The position numbers and the translations under genes were made by a program. Of a DNA stretch of 64,000 bases, positions 39,650 to 52,358 are shown piece by piece. This DNA is from Temnothorax longispinosus (lineage: Eukaryota; Arthropoda; Insecta; Hymenoptera; Formicidae), in assembly GCF_030848805.1 (NCBI RefSeq), contig NC_092362.1, forward strand, positions 16,971,642 through 17,035,641, written 5' to 3'. The notes under the pieces are model-generated. The model was not told where the DNA came from. It searched no databases and was given only the letters and a program-made list of their open reading frames with translations. Each line of letters begins with the position of its first letter. Position 1 is the stretch's first letter.

Positions 39650-42225
39650 CCTCCCTCCTCCCTCCCTCCCTCCCTCCCTCCCTCCCTCCCCACCCCGTAT
39701 TTTAAATTTAATGTAAGAGCAAATAGGATTATATATTTATTTCTTCAATTTATTTTATAGTACTATAATTTACATACAAAAACGAGGTTAAAATAATAAA
39801 GTCAATATATTTAGCTCAATTTTATTTGATTTAATGTATTACGGAATTTTTAATTTATTTTTTTTTCATAGCATGTAATTCCCGCATAGCATGTAACATT
39901 GGAAATCGATGTTTCATAACTGACTTTATAATATGGACTAAATATTAAGATACAGGGCACTTTCTGGATGAATGTACTTGGGCACAAATGTACTTAACGA
40001 ATTAGAAGGTGGCGACATAACATATTTTTACTCGCGGTACTTGCACAGATAAGAATTTCCGAAAGCAGCTGGAAAAAAAAACTAAGGTGTAATAGCACAA
40101 TTAAACAACGCAATCAGCGCAATTGATAGAATAACAGGTCTTTTTGGATGTCTTGATAGGTACAAACAAAATTGTTGGAAGCGCTTATATCTATGTGAAA
40201 AAATTTACGCTTAATGTGCAAGAATTCAAAGTTGGCGACAAGATATTCCGAAATAAACTAAGTAAGAAGCGTTTCAATGCTTTGTGTGAAATAACCGAAC
40301 TGAGAAATCATAAATATTCGTTAAATAAATGAATTTCTTTGGTATCAAAAAATTTTTAATTGTACAAATGTATGATTTTATGAAACTCTGCAAAAGTTTT
40401 TAGATCAACTATGTCAGAACAATCAATTCGCAACAAAAATTCAATCAGTCATTTTGATTAAAATAATATTCACAATGGTATAATTTACCTATCGAAATAC
40501 ATCATTGTATAATCACACATCAGAATATGATAAAAGCATTGAATCGCTTGACAATATTACTATTAAAGAATGCATCATAAAATTCTCTTTTTATAATTCT
40601 CATGATATGAATATAATAATCGTACTTCATTCAGAGAACAATAAAAATTATTCAAGTGTATCACGATAAATTGCATTACACAAAAGTTTCGATCGAATCT
40701 CTCATTTTAATGACAATATATCTGTTCAATAATTACAAATAATCGTCATACAATCGTTTCTTTAAGTCAAATTACATGAAACTAATGAAGTTGTTCGTCG
40801 GAGTGCGATTACATATCACAGCTGGTCCTAAGGTACTATTCAGTTCGATTTCAATCGGAGGAAATCATCGTATCGTACTAAACTTCTTATTGAAAAATCA
40901 GGACGCGATAAGAAAGCTATTGGAGGGACAATCTCGAGTGGATCGAGGCTAAATATACTTCTATATCCTTACATAAAGCGATACAAAGGCGTAATCTCCT
41001 GCCCGGACTTAACAAAAGGATGATGCGATTGTAAAAGCCACGAGAATTATACCGCATTGCTGCTATTACAGTCCAGTTGCCTCGCTTTGCTAATTGGGAC
41101 GGCCGCGGCGTGCAATACCGGGCGACGATTCTTTTTCCCTCCCAACGCAAACATTCCGTTAACTTGTTTTTAGGCATGACCAAAAAGGACGACTTACTCA
41201 TTCGTCAAATATGTATACACAGTGCGATTACCTTTTATACCTTTAGACAAGTGCAGCAAAATATCTATATGTAGATATTACAAGACATTGTAGTATATTT
41301 GTTGCGGTTGAATCACTATCATCTCTTTCTTCGTTTGTACACTTCTCACAATGTCCAAAAATTTATTTGGCGACTCGACAAAACTGCGAGGTCCTTCCCA
41401 TTACGTTTAAGTCATATTACGCAATCGTTTGCAGACATTAATAAGTAAGTTAGCATAAGCAATCAATGCATTTCGACATCGTATCACGAGCATTTCAAAC
41501 ACAATCTCTGGTTACTAGACTCGCATAAAATATGAAATAATATAAAACCATTAAGAGACGTTATATATCACATGTACGCGCCATCACATATTCGTAATAA
41601 AGATTTACGGAAAATCGGAGACGCGTAATCAGAAAGAGGCGTAAATCTATTATTATAGCAAAACATGTATCAACATTCTCGTGTTCGGATAATTTACGCT
41701 GCCTTTCCCGAGTAAATAAATAAATGAGAAAAAAAAGGAGATGGACAGAAAGCATTGAAAGATATTCTTAAACGCTGCATAGGCATACATACGTACTTAC
41801 ACGCAAAATTCATGTACACGTGACACAGAAATAAGATTATCTTATACGTATTGTGTTCGACAACGATCGCACCTGGTTATTAGGCTCGGTTGCAGTCGAT
41901 TGATCTATTACCATTAAGGCAAGGGACGAAGAGAAGATATGAACTTATATCGCGTAACACAGCCCGCATTTCTCTGATGATACTCAATACTCGACTTGCC
42001 GCCTGATTTATAAAAATCGATGTACAACGTTATCGTTTTATCCCGGTTTTAAATGTTTACTGTATCATAAGATTGTAATATAGTCGTTGGGCCAAATAAA
42101 GCTCGTTTTTTTTCGATATAAGCACACACATGGTAGACGTGTGATTATTTCTCCTTAGCTTAAAACAAATCAACACTAGAGATTTCCATCATACAAAACT
42201 TCGTGCATTATTAATATACCAATAT
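39252..42225. repeat. segmental duplication, second copy (spacer and block D)
   Basis: Matches 29,335-32,445 closely. A TC/TCCC microsatellite at about 39,603-39,692 is expanded relative to the first copy. Bases corresponding to 31,368-31,530 are deleted here. Block D spans 41,555-42,228. No gene apart from the 62-codon frame at 40,144-40,332 (see findings). Confidence 0.75.
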
Positions 42226-42345
42226 CGTCCGGATTACATTGACGAGCGGATCTTTCCCTACGAGAAGGATGGCTACGACGCACACCCCGGAGAGAACGCG
42301 TTCGCATACAGCGATCTAGCCTCTAGCCGAAGATGTGTAACAAGC
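42226..42345 (+). pseudogene. captured exon-like fragment, copy 2
   Basis: The open frame reads RPDYIDERIFPYEKDGYDAH and then PGENAFAYSDLAS, with coding-like codon use. It is present in Hsc70 units 1-3 but absent from unit 4. No gene family recognised. Confidence 0.5.
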
Positions 42346-45253
42346 CAGTGCCAACGAGCGGTCTTCCCTATATATTACGCTTTCTATGTCCTCTTTCGAC
42401 AAACGACTCATGTCGTTGGTAATCGTGATCTTATTTTTTTTGCCCGTAGATTTTTCGATCGCAGAGACACTTAATATGCCTGCAAGACAAAATACATTGG
42501 ATTAAAGAAAACTTTACTTAAATAACGAATAATCGGATATCAATATCTTCGATTATTTAACATGTAAAATACTAATGTTTGGATCATCATAACTTACCAT
42601 TAATGTTGATATCGAAGGTGACTTCGATTTGCGGTACACCCCTAAGCGCCGGAGGTATACCCGTCAGCTTGAATTTGCCGAGAATGTTGTTATCCTTCGT
42701 CATCGGTCTCTCTCCTTCGTAAACCTCGATAAGCACTCCCGGTTGATTGTCGAAGTCCGTGGTGAACGTCCGGGTCCGTTTCGTTGGTATTGTTGTGTTC
42801 CTCTTGATCAAGGCAGTCATGACGCCACCGACGGTCTCGATACCCAACGACAACGGAGTCACGTCCAGCCAAAGCAGATCTCGGACCTCCTCGTGAATCT
42901 CCCCATACAATTCCCGAACAATCAACCGGGAGTGCAGAATTGCCGCCTGAACTGCCGCGCCATAGGCAACGGCCTCGTCCGGATTGATAGACTTGTTCAG
43001 TTCCTTGCCGTTGAAGAAATCTTGAAGTAGCTTCTGAATCTTTGGTATCCTAGTAGAGCCACCGACTAGAACAATGCTGTGAACTTGAGCCTTGTCCATC
43101 TCCGCGTCCCTGAGCGCCTTCTCTACAGGTTCGAGGGTGCTTCTGAACATATATGCGCAGAGTTCTTCGAACCTAGCCCTAGTAATGGACGTGTAGAAGT
43201 CGATACCCTCGAACAACGAGTCGATCTCAATGCTCGCCTGCGTTGACGAGCTCAACGTTCTCTTTGCCCTCTCGCAGGCGATCCTCAAGCGTCTCAGGGC
43301 CCTCTTGTTGCGGCTCACGTCCTTCTTATACTTCTTCTTGAAATTTTGCACAAAGTAGTCCACCATTCGATTGTCGAAGTCTTCGCCGCCGAGATGCGTG
43401 TCGCCGACAGTGGATTTCACCTCGAAGATGCCATCTTCGATCGTCAGAATCGACACGTCGAAGGTACCACCGCCCAAGTCGAAGATCAGGACGTTCTTCT
43501 CGCCCGCAGCCTTCTTATCGAGATCGTAGGCTATCGCGGCGGCCGTAGGCTCGTTTACTATCCTGAGGATGTTCAGGCCAGCGATAGCGCTGGCGTCCCT
43601 TGTCGCCTGCCTCTGAGAGTCATTGAAATAAGCTGGCACGGTAATGACGGCGTTTGTTATTGTTTTGCCCAGGTACGCCTCCGCGGTCTCCTTCATCTTT
43701 GTCAGAACCATGGAGGACACCTCCTCGGGGAAGAAGGTCTTCATCTCGCCCTTGTACGATATCTCGATCTTTGGTTTGCCACCATCGCTGACCACCGTGA
43801 ACGGCCAGTGCTTCATGTCGCTCTGCACCGTCGCATCGTTGAAACGACGACCGATCAGACGCTTCGCATCTTTATAAAAAAATGATAAAGATTCGTAAGT
43901 TGTCTATTTCTTCAATAAATCATCTCTTAAAGCATATGGTGCTATGAGATGGAGAAGAGGAGGATCCTGTGGATTGTGTCGGATTACTGAGGTGATGGTT
44001 GCGGAATGTTGAATTATCGCCGAGCCGGAAAACAGAAATGTTTAACACTTGCCAATACTTCAATATAATTCGTACAAAGGTAATTTTGTGTAAGGAGAAA
44101 AATCATAGAATAGTCTACTTACCGCGAATTGTAACCGTGAAAATAGATCCAAAAAAAAATCGTAAAATAATTATCACATATGCTGAACACAATACAAAAT
44201 CGTATCGATATATAAAATGTCAAAACGCTCGGCTAGCATGTTAAGGATATGGGCGGGAGCGCAGGGAGCGGGGAAAAAGGAAATTGTGTACGAACGAATG
44301 CTGCACACACACACATACAGAGAGGCATGCACCGTCAGCACCGTGCTGGTATCGGGCAAAATCACCGCAAGTAAAACTGCAGTAAAACGCGATTGAGATA
44401 ATTCGACTTCCGAGTTCCGAGCACGGAAAGTTTCACGTTCGATCGATCTCGAAGTCGAATAATTTAAAAACAATGTACAATTCTTCGTCTTAAAAAAACA
44501 AATCAATACGAGGCTTGCAACGTCGTAAATTTACCACGAAAAGCGCAAAATATTAACGATATTATTGCGTATCTCGCCAAATTATACTAGAAAGTTATAT
44601 CTCGCTATTTAATCATCCGAATATTCTCGTATATTTCAGCATCGTTTCAAAATTATAATAATTGTATATATGTATCCTGCATCTCAAATTAAACCTGCAA
44701 GTTATATCTCGCTATCAATCATCCGTGCATTCTCGTGTATTTTAGCACCGGTTTTTTAGAAATTTATAAACATAAAAAATTTCATATTTATTTCTTGAAG
44801 GATCTACGAAGAAATTCAATGAATACATCTCGCTCCTTGCAATCAGTGTAAGGGATATATGTTTAATATTGGATATATTTCACCAGTTGAATATTATTGA
44901 AGCAACACGTTGGCGAATTAAGATCAATAAAGACGGCGTAAAAGATCCGGCGTCTTATCGAGGCGGGACCTTCCAACGTGATTGCGGCGCGAAAGTGCCA
45001 AGTGGTAACGCCGGTATCTCGAAACGTGACAACAAAAGCTCGACTTACCGAAGATGGTGTTGCTGGGGTTCATGGCAACCTGATTCTTCGCCGCGTCGCC
45101 GATCAGCCTCTCGGTGTCGGTGAATGCCACATAGCTCGGCGTGGTCCGGTTGCCCCAGTCGTTGGCGATGATCTCGACCTTCCCGTGCTGGAAGACACCC
45201 ACGCACGAGTACGTGGTGCCCAGGTCAATGCCAATTGCCGGTGCTTCCGACAT
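42316..45253 (-). CDS. Hsc70-like chaperone, copy 2, truncated C-terminus
   Basis: Exons on the - strand: 45253-45049, 43869-42598 and 42479-42316; 546 residues. The ATPase domain is well kept (GIDLGTTYSCVGVF, IFDLGGGTFDVSILT, IVLVGGSTRIPKIQKLLQDF), with changes such as AYGLDKK to AYDLDKK and CADMFRS to CAYMFRS and the same 9-residue net insertion as copy 1. After RLSKEDIE the frame enters foreign sequence and stops (ACYTSSARG), so most of the C-terminal lid and EEVD are missing. The upstream duplication ends at about 45,335, which removes the leader exon and the HSE promoter. It is probably a pseudogene, although the frame is open. Confidence 0.7.
43870..45048. other. intron 1 of Hsc70 copy 2
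   Basis: Carries the empty insertion site of the palindromic transposon of copy 1 (GGGCAAAATCACCGCAAG near 44,355). Otherwise AT-rich with no gene. Confidence 0.6.
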
Positions 45254-45574
45254 TGTCACTAATTGTCAGTCTTCTCTCTTATATTATGTACATACAATCA
45301 CTGAAATGAAAAACCGACAGGTGACAAACGCGATACCCCGCTAACCAAAGCGTGTGCAAGAGTGCAAGCGTATTAGCACGACAGCGCACTGACTACTGAG
45401 CCGTGAGCGGCGAGCGCACGCTGCGCTCAGCATGTCCACAGTATAACCAGTATGGGGGTATGGGGGACAATAGACACTCTGTCGGCACCTTTGATTTATT
45501 GGTTTCCGATTCGCCGCTATGTTTTTAGGGGACCCATCGACGTAACAACGGTTAAAAGGGCCCGGGTTGTACCT
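45254..45574. other. breakpoint region between Hsc70 units 2 and 3
   Basis: Matches the Hsc70 leader up to about 45,335 (acceptor CATTTCAG kept), then unrelated sequence. From about 45,440 it is homologous to 50,680 onward. No gene seen. Confidence 0.55.
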
Positions 45575-46013
45575 ACAAGTAACACTGCCCAAATGTTGCA
45601 CGCCGATTTTTTTGAAACTATGCACACATGTAGAACGTTGAAAAATATTTGTGTCGTGTTTTTTTATTTCTGCTTATAAAGCGTTTTAAGAGTAGGAACT
45701 ACCCTCGAAATATTAACCTTCTCAATTCTATGTATAACAATCCTTTAGGCCATGCACGTCAATTTTTTGTAAAAATACAGACCAGAAAATCATGAAAACT
45801 CCTAGAGATAGTATTTTCGTGCAAAAACCATTCGGGATAACGTACATAGGGTTGAGAAGGTTAATATTTCGAGGGTGGTCCCTATATTATACTCTTAAAA
45901 CGCTTTATGAGCAAAAATAAAAAAATACGACACAAATATTTTTCAAAGTTCTATATTTGTGTACACACTTTCAAAAAAATCGGCGTGTGACACACTTGAG
46001 TAGTGTTACTTGT
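45575..46013. mobile_element. foldback/MITE element, first copy
   Basis: Inverted ends of about 190 bp: ACAAGTAACACT at the left and AGTGTTACTTGT at the right, continuing through GCCGATTTTTTTGAAA and AAAGCGTTTTAAGAGTA and their complements. No coding frame. A related copy sits at 50,805-51,258. Confidence 0.8.
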
Positions 46014-46774
46014 TAAATGTGCAAAAGAATTGTATACATTATCATTTTTATTAAGAATATGGTTTATATATAGGTAGAAATACACAAAAAATATTATTAT
46101 AATTATATATCACATGTACACGCCGTCACACATTCGTAATAAAGATTTACGGAAAATCGGGGACGCGTAATCAGAAAAAGAGGCGCAAATCTATTATTAT
46201 AGCAAAACATGTATCAACATTCTCGTGTTCGGATAATTACGCTGCCTTTCCCGAGTAAATATAAATGAGAAAAAAAAGGAGATGGACAAAAAACATTGAA
46301 AGATATTCCTAAACGCTGCATAGGCATACATACGTACTTACACGCAAAATTCACGTACACGTGACACAGAAATAAGATTATTTTATACGTATTGTGTTCG
46401 ACAACGATCGCACCTGGTTATTAAGCTCGGTTGCAGTCGATTGATCTATTATCATTAAGGCAATAAGGGACGAAGAGAAGATATGAACTTATATCGTGTA
46501 ACACAGCCCGCATTTCTCTGATGATACTCAATGCTCGACTTGCCGCCTGATTTATAAAAACCGATGTACAACGTTATCGTTTTATCCCGGTTTTAAATGT
46601 TTACTGTATCATAAGATTGCAATATAGTCGTTGGGCCAAATAAAGCTCGTTTTTTTTCGATATAAGCACACACATGGTAGACGTGTGATTATTTCTCCTT
46701 AGCTTAAAACAAATCAACACTAGAGATTTCCATCATACAAAACTTCGTGCATTATTAATATACCAATATCGTCC
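46014..46774. repeat. shared block D, copy 3
   Basis: Non-coding, matching 31,740-32,445, 41,555-42,228 and 51,350-52,037. Confidence 0.75.
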
Positions 46775-46960
46775 GAATTACATTGACGAGCGGATCTTTC
46801 CCTACGAGAAGGATGGCTACGACGCACACCCCGGAGAGAACGCGTTGACATACAGCGATCTAGCCTCGGAGAGAAGTATCGCGAATATCTAAAGAGATCT
46901 ATAGTGAAGAAAGGCGAGACCGTGAGGACATCGTCGTCGGCGTCGCAAATTTTAATAAAT
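46775..46960 (+). pseudogene. captured exon-like fragment, copy 3 (longest)
   Basis: Continues past the end of the fragment in copies 1 and 2. After SDLAS a frame change leads into another coding-like run (EKYREYLKRSIVKKGETVRT, SSSASQ). It then joins Hsc70 3' UTR sequence at AATAAATATTTATT. Source gene not recognised. Confidence 0.45.
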
Positions 46961-49900
46961 ATTTATTACACAATCTTCGATAGTTGGTCCGGCACCACCG
47001 GCACCAGGGTTGGGTCCCGTTCCGCCAGCACCAGAGAAACAACCAGGCGTAAATGACCTCCAATTCCTTCTGCTTATCAACGAATTCTTCTTTCTCCGCT
47101 AATGGATTGGCGTCCAACCAGTCGATGACCTCGTTACGTTTGGACATGACTTCGTACTTGTCATACGCGTCGAACCTATCCTTAATTTTGTCGTCCTCCA
47201 TCATACTCCTCATGTTAAAGCAATACGACTCAAGAGCGTTCTTAGCGGAAATCCTTTCACGCTGCTGTTCATCCTCCGATCGGTACTTCTCGGCTTCGTT
47301 CACCATCCTTTCAGTGTCCTCCTTCGACAAACGACCCTTATCGTTGGTAATCGTGATCTTATTTTCTTTGCCCGTAGATTTTTCGATCGCAGAGACATTT
47401 AATATGCCTGCAAGACAAAATACATTGGATTAGAGAAAACGTTACTTAAATAACAAATAATCGGACAATATCTTCGATTATTTAACATATAAAATATTAA
47501 TGTTTGGAGCATCACAACTTACCATTAGCGTCGATATCGAAGGTGACTTCGATTTGCAGTACGCCCCCAGGCGCCGGAGGTATACCCGTCAGCTCGAATT
47601 TGCCGAGAATGTTGTTATCATTCGTCATCGCTCTCTCTCCTTCGTAAACCTCGAAAAACACTCCCGGTTGATTGTCGGAGTCCGTGGTGAACGTCTGGGT
47701 CTGTTTCGTTGGTATTGTTGTGTTCCTCTTGATCACAGCAGTCATGACGCCACCGGCAGCAGGTCTCGAAAGTAAAGAGCCTATAGAATAGTCTGTAGCG
47801 GCTGCAGACAATAGACCTGCATCATGTGTCCAAAGTAAAAAACCGGGAAGAAAATTGAATCGATCGGCGTTCTCGTCCCGGGGATCCGAGCTCGGTCCCA
47901 TGCCTTGGCCTCCCACGGATCTTCCTTGCTGCTGCGGGGCTTCCGCGGTCTTGAACGTCTGGGTCTGTTTCGTTGGTATTGTTGTATTCCTCTTGATCAA
48001 GGCAGTCATGACGCCACCGGCGGTCTTGATACCCAACGACAACGGAGTCACGTCCAGCAAAAACAGATCTTGGACCTCCTCGGACTTGTCTCCATGCAGA
48101 ATTGCCGCCTGAACTGCCGCGCCATAGGCAACAGCCTCGTCCGGATTGATAGACTTGTTCAGTTCCTTGCCGTTGAAGAAATCTTGAAGTAACTTCTGAA
48201 TCTTTGGTATCCTAGTAGAACCACCGACTAGAACAATGCTGTGAACTTGAGCTTTGTCCATCTTCGCGTCCCTGAGCGCCTTCTCTACAGGCTCAAGGGT
48301 GCTTCTGAACATATCTGCGCAGAGTTCTTCGAACCTAGCCCTAGTAATGGAAGTGTAGAAGTCGATACCCTCGAACAACAAGTCGATCTCAATGCTCGCC
48401 TGCGTTGACGAGCTCAACGTTCTCTTTGCCCTCTCGCAGGCGATCCTCAAGCGTCTCAGAGCCCTTTTGTTGGGTCTCAGGTCCTTCTTGTACTTCCTCT
48501 TGAATTCCTGCACGAAGTGGGTCACCATTTGATTGTCGAAGTCTTCGCCGCCGAGATGCGTGTCGCCGGAGGTGGATTTAACCTTGAAGATGCCGTCCTC
48601 GATCGTCAGAATCGACACGTCAAAGGTACCACCGCCCAAGTCGAAGATCAGGACGTTCTGCTCGCCCACACCCTTCTTATCGAGACCGTAGGCTATCGCA
48701 GCGGCCGTAGGCTCGTTTATTATCATGAGGACGCACAGGCCAGCGATAGTGCCGGCGTCCATTGTCGCCCGCCTCTGAGAGTCATTGAAATAAGCTGGCA
48801 CGGTAATGACGGCGTTTGTTATTGTCTTGCCCAGGTACGCCTCCGCGGTCTCCTTCATCTTTGTCAGAACCATGGAGGACACCTCCTCGGGGAAGAAGGT
48901 CTTCATCTCGCCCTTGTAGGATACCTTGATCTTTGGTTTGCCGCCATCGCTGACCACCGTGAACGGCCAGTGCTTCATGTCGCTCTGCACCGTCGCATCA
49001 TCGAAACGACGACCAATCAAACGCTTCGCATCTTTATAGAAAAATGATAAAGATTCGTAAGTTGTCTATTTCTTCAATAATCATCTCTTAAAGTATATGG
49101 TGCGATGAGATGGAGAAGAGGAGGATCCTGTGGATTGTGTCGGATTACGGAGGTGATGGTTGCGGAATGTTGAATTATCGCCGAGCCGGTAAACAGAAAT
49201 GTTCAACACTTGCCAATACTTTGATATAATTCGTACAAAGATAATTTTGTGTGAGAAAAAGAATTATGGAATAATCTACTTACCGCGAATTATATTATAA
49301 TCGTGAAAATAGATCGAAAAAATTCGTGAAATAATTATCACATATACAGAACACAATAGAAAATCGTATCATATATGTAGACCACATTATAAAATTTACG
49401 TTATACGTATAATATAAATTTTTAAAACATAATAAAAAATATACGTATTTTTATTTTTATTATATATTTTTAATTATGTTATCTGAATTATTATCTTTAT
49501 TGTGCATTGATATACTCGTAGATATATATATTTATTTCATATATTCTGAAGAGTTAAATAAGCATATGACTTTGAACGAATATATCGCGTGAATTACTCT
49601 TTGATTTACGATTCAACGTAAATTTGTGTGACACCGTAGCTGGCACATGAATTAGGATTACATAAAACTGCGATGTATAAACGTCAAAACGCTCGGCTAC
49701 AATGTAAAGGATGGGTGGGATCGCCGGGAGCGGGGAAGGAGAAAATTATGTACAGAGAAGCATGCACCGTGGTATCGGGCAAGGTCACCGCCGCGCAAGT
49801 AAAACGCAGCAAAACGTGATTGAGATAATTCGACTTCCGAGCACGGAAAGTTCCACGTTCGATCGATCTCGAAGTCCAATAATTTAAAAACAACGTACAA

Positions 49901-50536
49901 TTCGGTTAAAAAAAAAAAAAAATCAATACGAGGTTTGCAACGTCGTAGATTTACCTCGAAAAGCGCAAAATATTAACGATATTATTGCGTATCTCGCCAA
50001 ATTATACTAGCAAGTTATATCTCGCTATTAATCATCCGAATATTCTCGTGTATTTCAGCATCGACTTTTTAAAAATTTGAACATAAAAAATTTCACATTT
50101 CTTGAAGGATCTACGAAGAAATTAAATCGATACATCTCGTTCCTGCAATCAGTGTAAGGGATATCTGTTTAACATTGGATATATTTCACCAGTTGAATAT
50201 TGAAGCAACACGTTGGCGAATTGATCAATAAAGATCCGGCGTCTTATCGGGGCGGGACCTTTCAATACGGCGCAAAAGCGCCAAGCGGCATCGCCGGTAT
50301 CTCGAAACGTGACAACAAAAGCTCGACTTACCGAAGATGGTGTTGCTGGGGTTCATAGTGACCTGATTCTTGGCCGCGTCACCGATCAGCCTCTCGGTGT
50401 CGGTGAAGGCCACATAGCTCGGCGTGGTCCGGTTGCCCTGGTCGTTGGCGATGATCTCGACCTTCCCGTGCTGGAAGACACCCACGCACGAGTACGTAGT
50501 GCCCAGGTCAATTCCAACTGCCGGTGCTTCCGACAT
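46899..50536 (-). CDS. Hsc70-like chaperone, copy 3, internal insertion and frameshifted C-terminus
   Basis: Exons on the - strand: 50536-50332, 49031-47523 and 47407-46899; 740 residues in one open frame. The ATPase domain is intact and closest to copy 4. At about residue 400 the segment AGGVMTALIKRNTTIPTKQT occurs twice, separated by about 65 foreign residues (AEAPQQQGRSVGGQGMGPSS...). This breaks the start of the substrate-binding domain. The lid is mostly kept, but about 46 bases are missing after KQKELEVI, shifting the frame so that EEVD is lost. The duplicated block ends at about 50,587, so no leader exon or HSE promoter remains. It is likely non-functional. Confidence 0.7.
49032..50331. 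other. intron 1 of Hsc70 copy 3
   Basis: AT-rich; includes a TA-rich stretch (49,370-49,680) shared with intron 1 of copy 4 but not with copies 1 and 2. No gene seen. Confidence 0.6.
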
Positions 50537-50804
50537 TGTCACTAATTGTCAGTCTTCTCTCTTATATTATGTATGTACAATCACTGAACAGGGTCTTCTT
50601 TCCCCGCTAATCTTTCCAAGCCCGTTCCTTTGGCAATGGTTTCGCTAGATAGTAGATAGGGACAGTGGGAATCTCGTTCCACAGTATAACCAGTATGGAG
50701 GACACTCTCTGTTGGCACCTTTGATCTATTGGTTTCCGATTCGCCGCCATGTTTTTGGGGGATCCATCGACGTAACAACGGTTAAAAGGCCCCGGGTTGT
50801 ACCT
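50537..50804. other. breakpoint region between Hsc70 units 3 and 4
   Basis: Hsc70 leader homology stops at about 50,587. From about 50,680 the sequence matches 45,440 onward. No gene seen. Confidence 0.5.
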
Positions 50805-51258
50805 ACAAGTAACACTGCCCAAATGTCGTACGCCGATTTTTTTGAAACTATGCACACATGTAGGACTTTGAAAAATATTTGTGTCGTGTTTTTTTATTTC
50901 TGCTTATAAAGCGTTTTAAGAGTAGAAACCCTCGAAATATTAACCTTCTCAATTCTATGTATAACAATCCTTTAGGCAGTTTAGGCCATGCACGTCAATT
51001 TTTTGTAAAAGTACAGACCAGAAAACCCTGAAAACTCCTAGAGATAGTATTTTCGTGCAAAAACCATTCGGGATAACGTACATATAGGGTTGAGAAGTTT
51101 AATATTTCGAGGGTGGTCCCTAGTCCCTATTATATATTTTTAAAACGCTTTATGAGCAAAAATAAAAAAATACGACACAAATATTTTTCGAAGTTCTACA
51201 TTTGTGTACACACTTTCAAAAAAATCGGCGTGTGACACACTTGAGTAGTGTTACTTGT
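50805..51258. mobile_element. foldback/MITE element, second copy
   Basis: Same ends and flanks as the element at 45,575 (left flank CGGGTTGTACCT in both), so it was copied with the surrounding block and did not insert twice. Confidence 0.8.
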
Positions 51259-52358
51259 TAAATGTGCAAAAGAATTGTATACATTATTCATTCTTATTAA
51301 GAATATGGTCTATATATAGGTAGAAATACACCCCAAAAATATTATTGTAATTATATATCACATGTACACGCCGTCACACATTCGTAATAAAGATTTACGG
51401 AAAATCGGGGACGCGTAATCAGAAAGAGGCGTAAATCTATTATTATAGCAAAACATATATCAACATTCTCGTGTTCGGATAATTTACGCTGCCTTTCTCG
51501 AGTAAATAAATAAATGAGAAAAAAAGGAGATGGACAAAAAGCATTGAAAGATATTCCTAAACGCTGCATAGGCATACATACGTACTTATACACGCAAAAT
51601 TCACGTACACGTAACACAGAAATAAGATTATTTTATACGTATTGTGTTCGACAACGATCGCACCTGGTTATTAAGCTCGGTTGCAGTCGATTGATCTATT
51701 ATCATTAAGGCAATAAGGGACGAAGAGAAGATATGAACTTATATCGTGTAACACAGCCCGCATTTCTCTGATGATACTCAATGCTCGACTTGCCGCCTGA
51801 TTTATAAAAATCGATGTACAACGTTATCGTTTTATCCCGGTTTTAAATGTTTACTGTATCATAAGATTGTAATATAGTCGTTGGGCCAAATAAAGCTCGT
51901 TTTTTTCGATATAAGCACACACATGGTAGACGTGTGATTATTTCTCCTTAGCTTAAAACAAATTGCTGAAGAAGATTGAAAGAAGCTCGACAAGTCAACA
52001 CTAGAGATTTCCATCATACAAAACTTCGTGCATTATTAATACACACTGTTCCTCTCTCTCTTCGCCCGAGAAGATCCATTTAATTTACTAAAACCGCGTT
52101 AGGTATGAGGGGCAGCTAATGACACGCAATCTAAACTTCGTTAATGTTGCAGAAGTAATATATATCGTCCTTTATTCTACGTGAAACACCAAGGAGAACA
52201 TACGATGCTTGTCAGAGTGCCTCGCCGTGTTCCCAAAAAACCTTCACTGTTCTTTCTCCAAAATATCTTGTATCGCGAGGAACTTCAATGTAATAATTTG
52301 CATCCATACTCGCTCGCAAGACGCATCGTGTCGATTAGCAAGACGCTGTGAGGTGAAA
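51259..52358. repeat. block D, copy 4, and upstream region of the gustatory receptor
   Basis: Block D spans 51,350-52,037. At ATTATTAATA it departs from the other copies, and unique sequence leads to the receptor gene. No TATA box is obvious. Confidence 0.6.

Noticed and set aside
39603..39692. TC/TCCC tract considered as a CRISPR-like or regulatory array
   Set aside because: It is a plain microsatellite with no spacers; the duplicate locus has a much shorter version.
43346..43885. 179-codon open frame antisense to Hsc70 copy 2 (similar ones at 48,517-49,047 and 55,553-56,083)
   Set aside because: It lies wholly opposite the conserved ATPase exon and arises from its codon bias; no family features.
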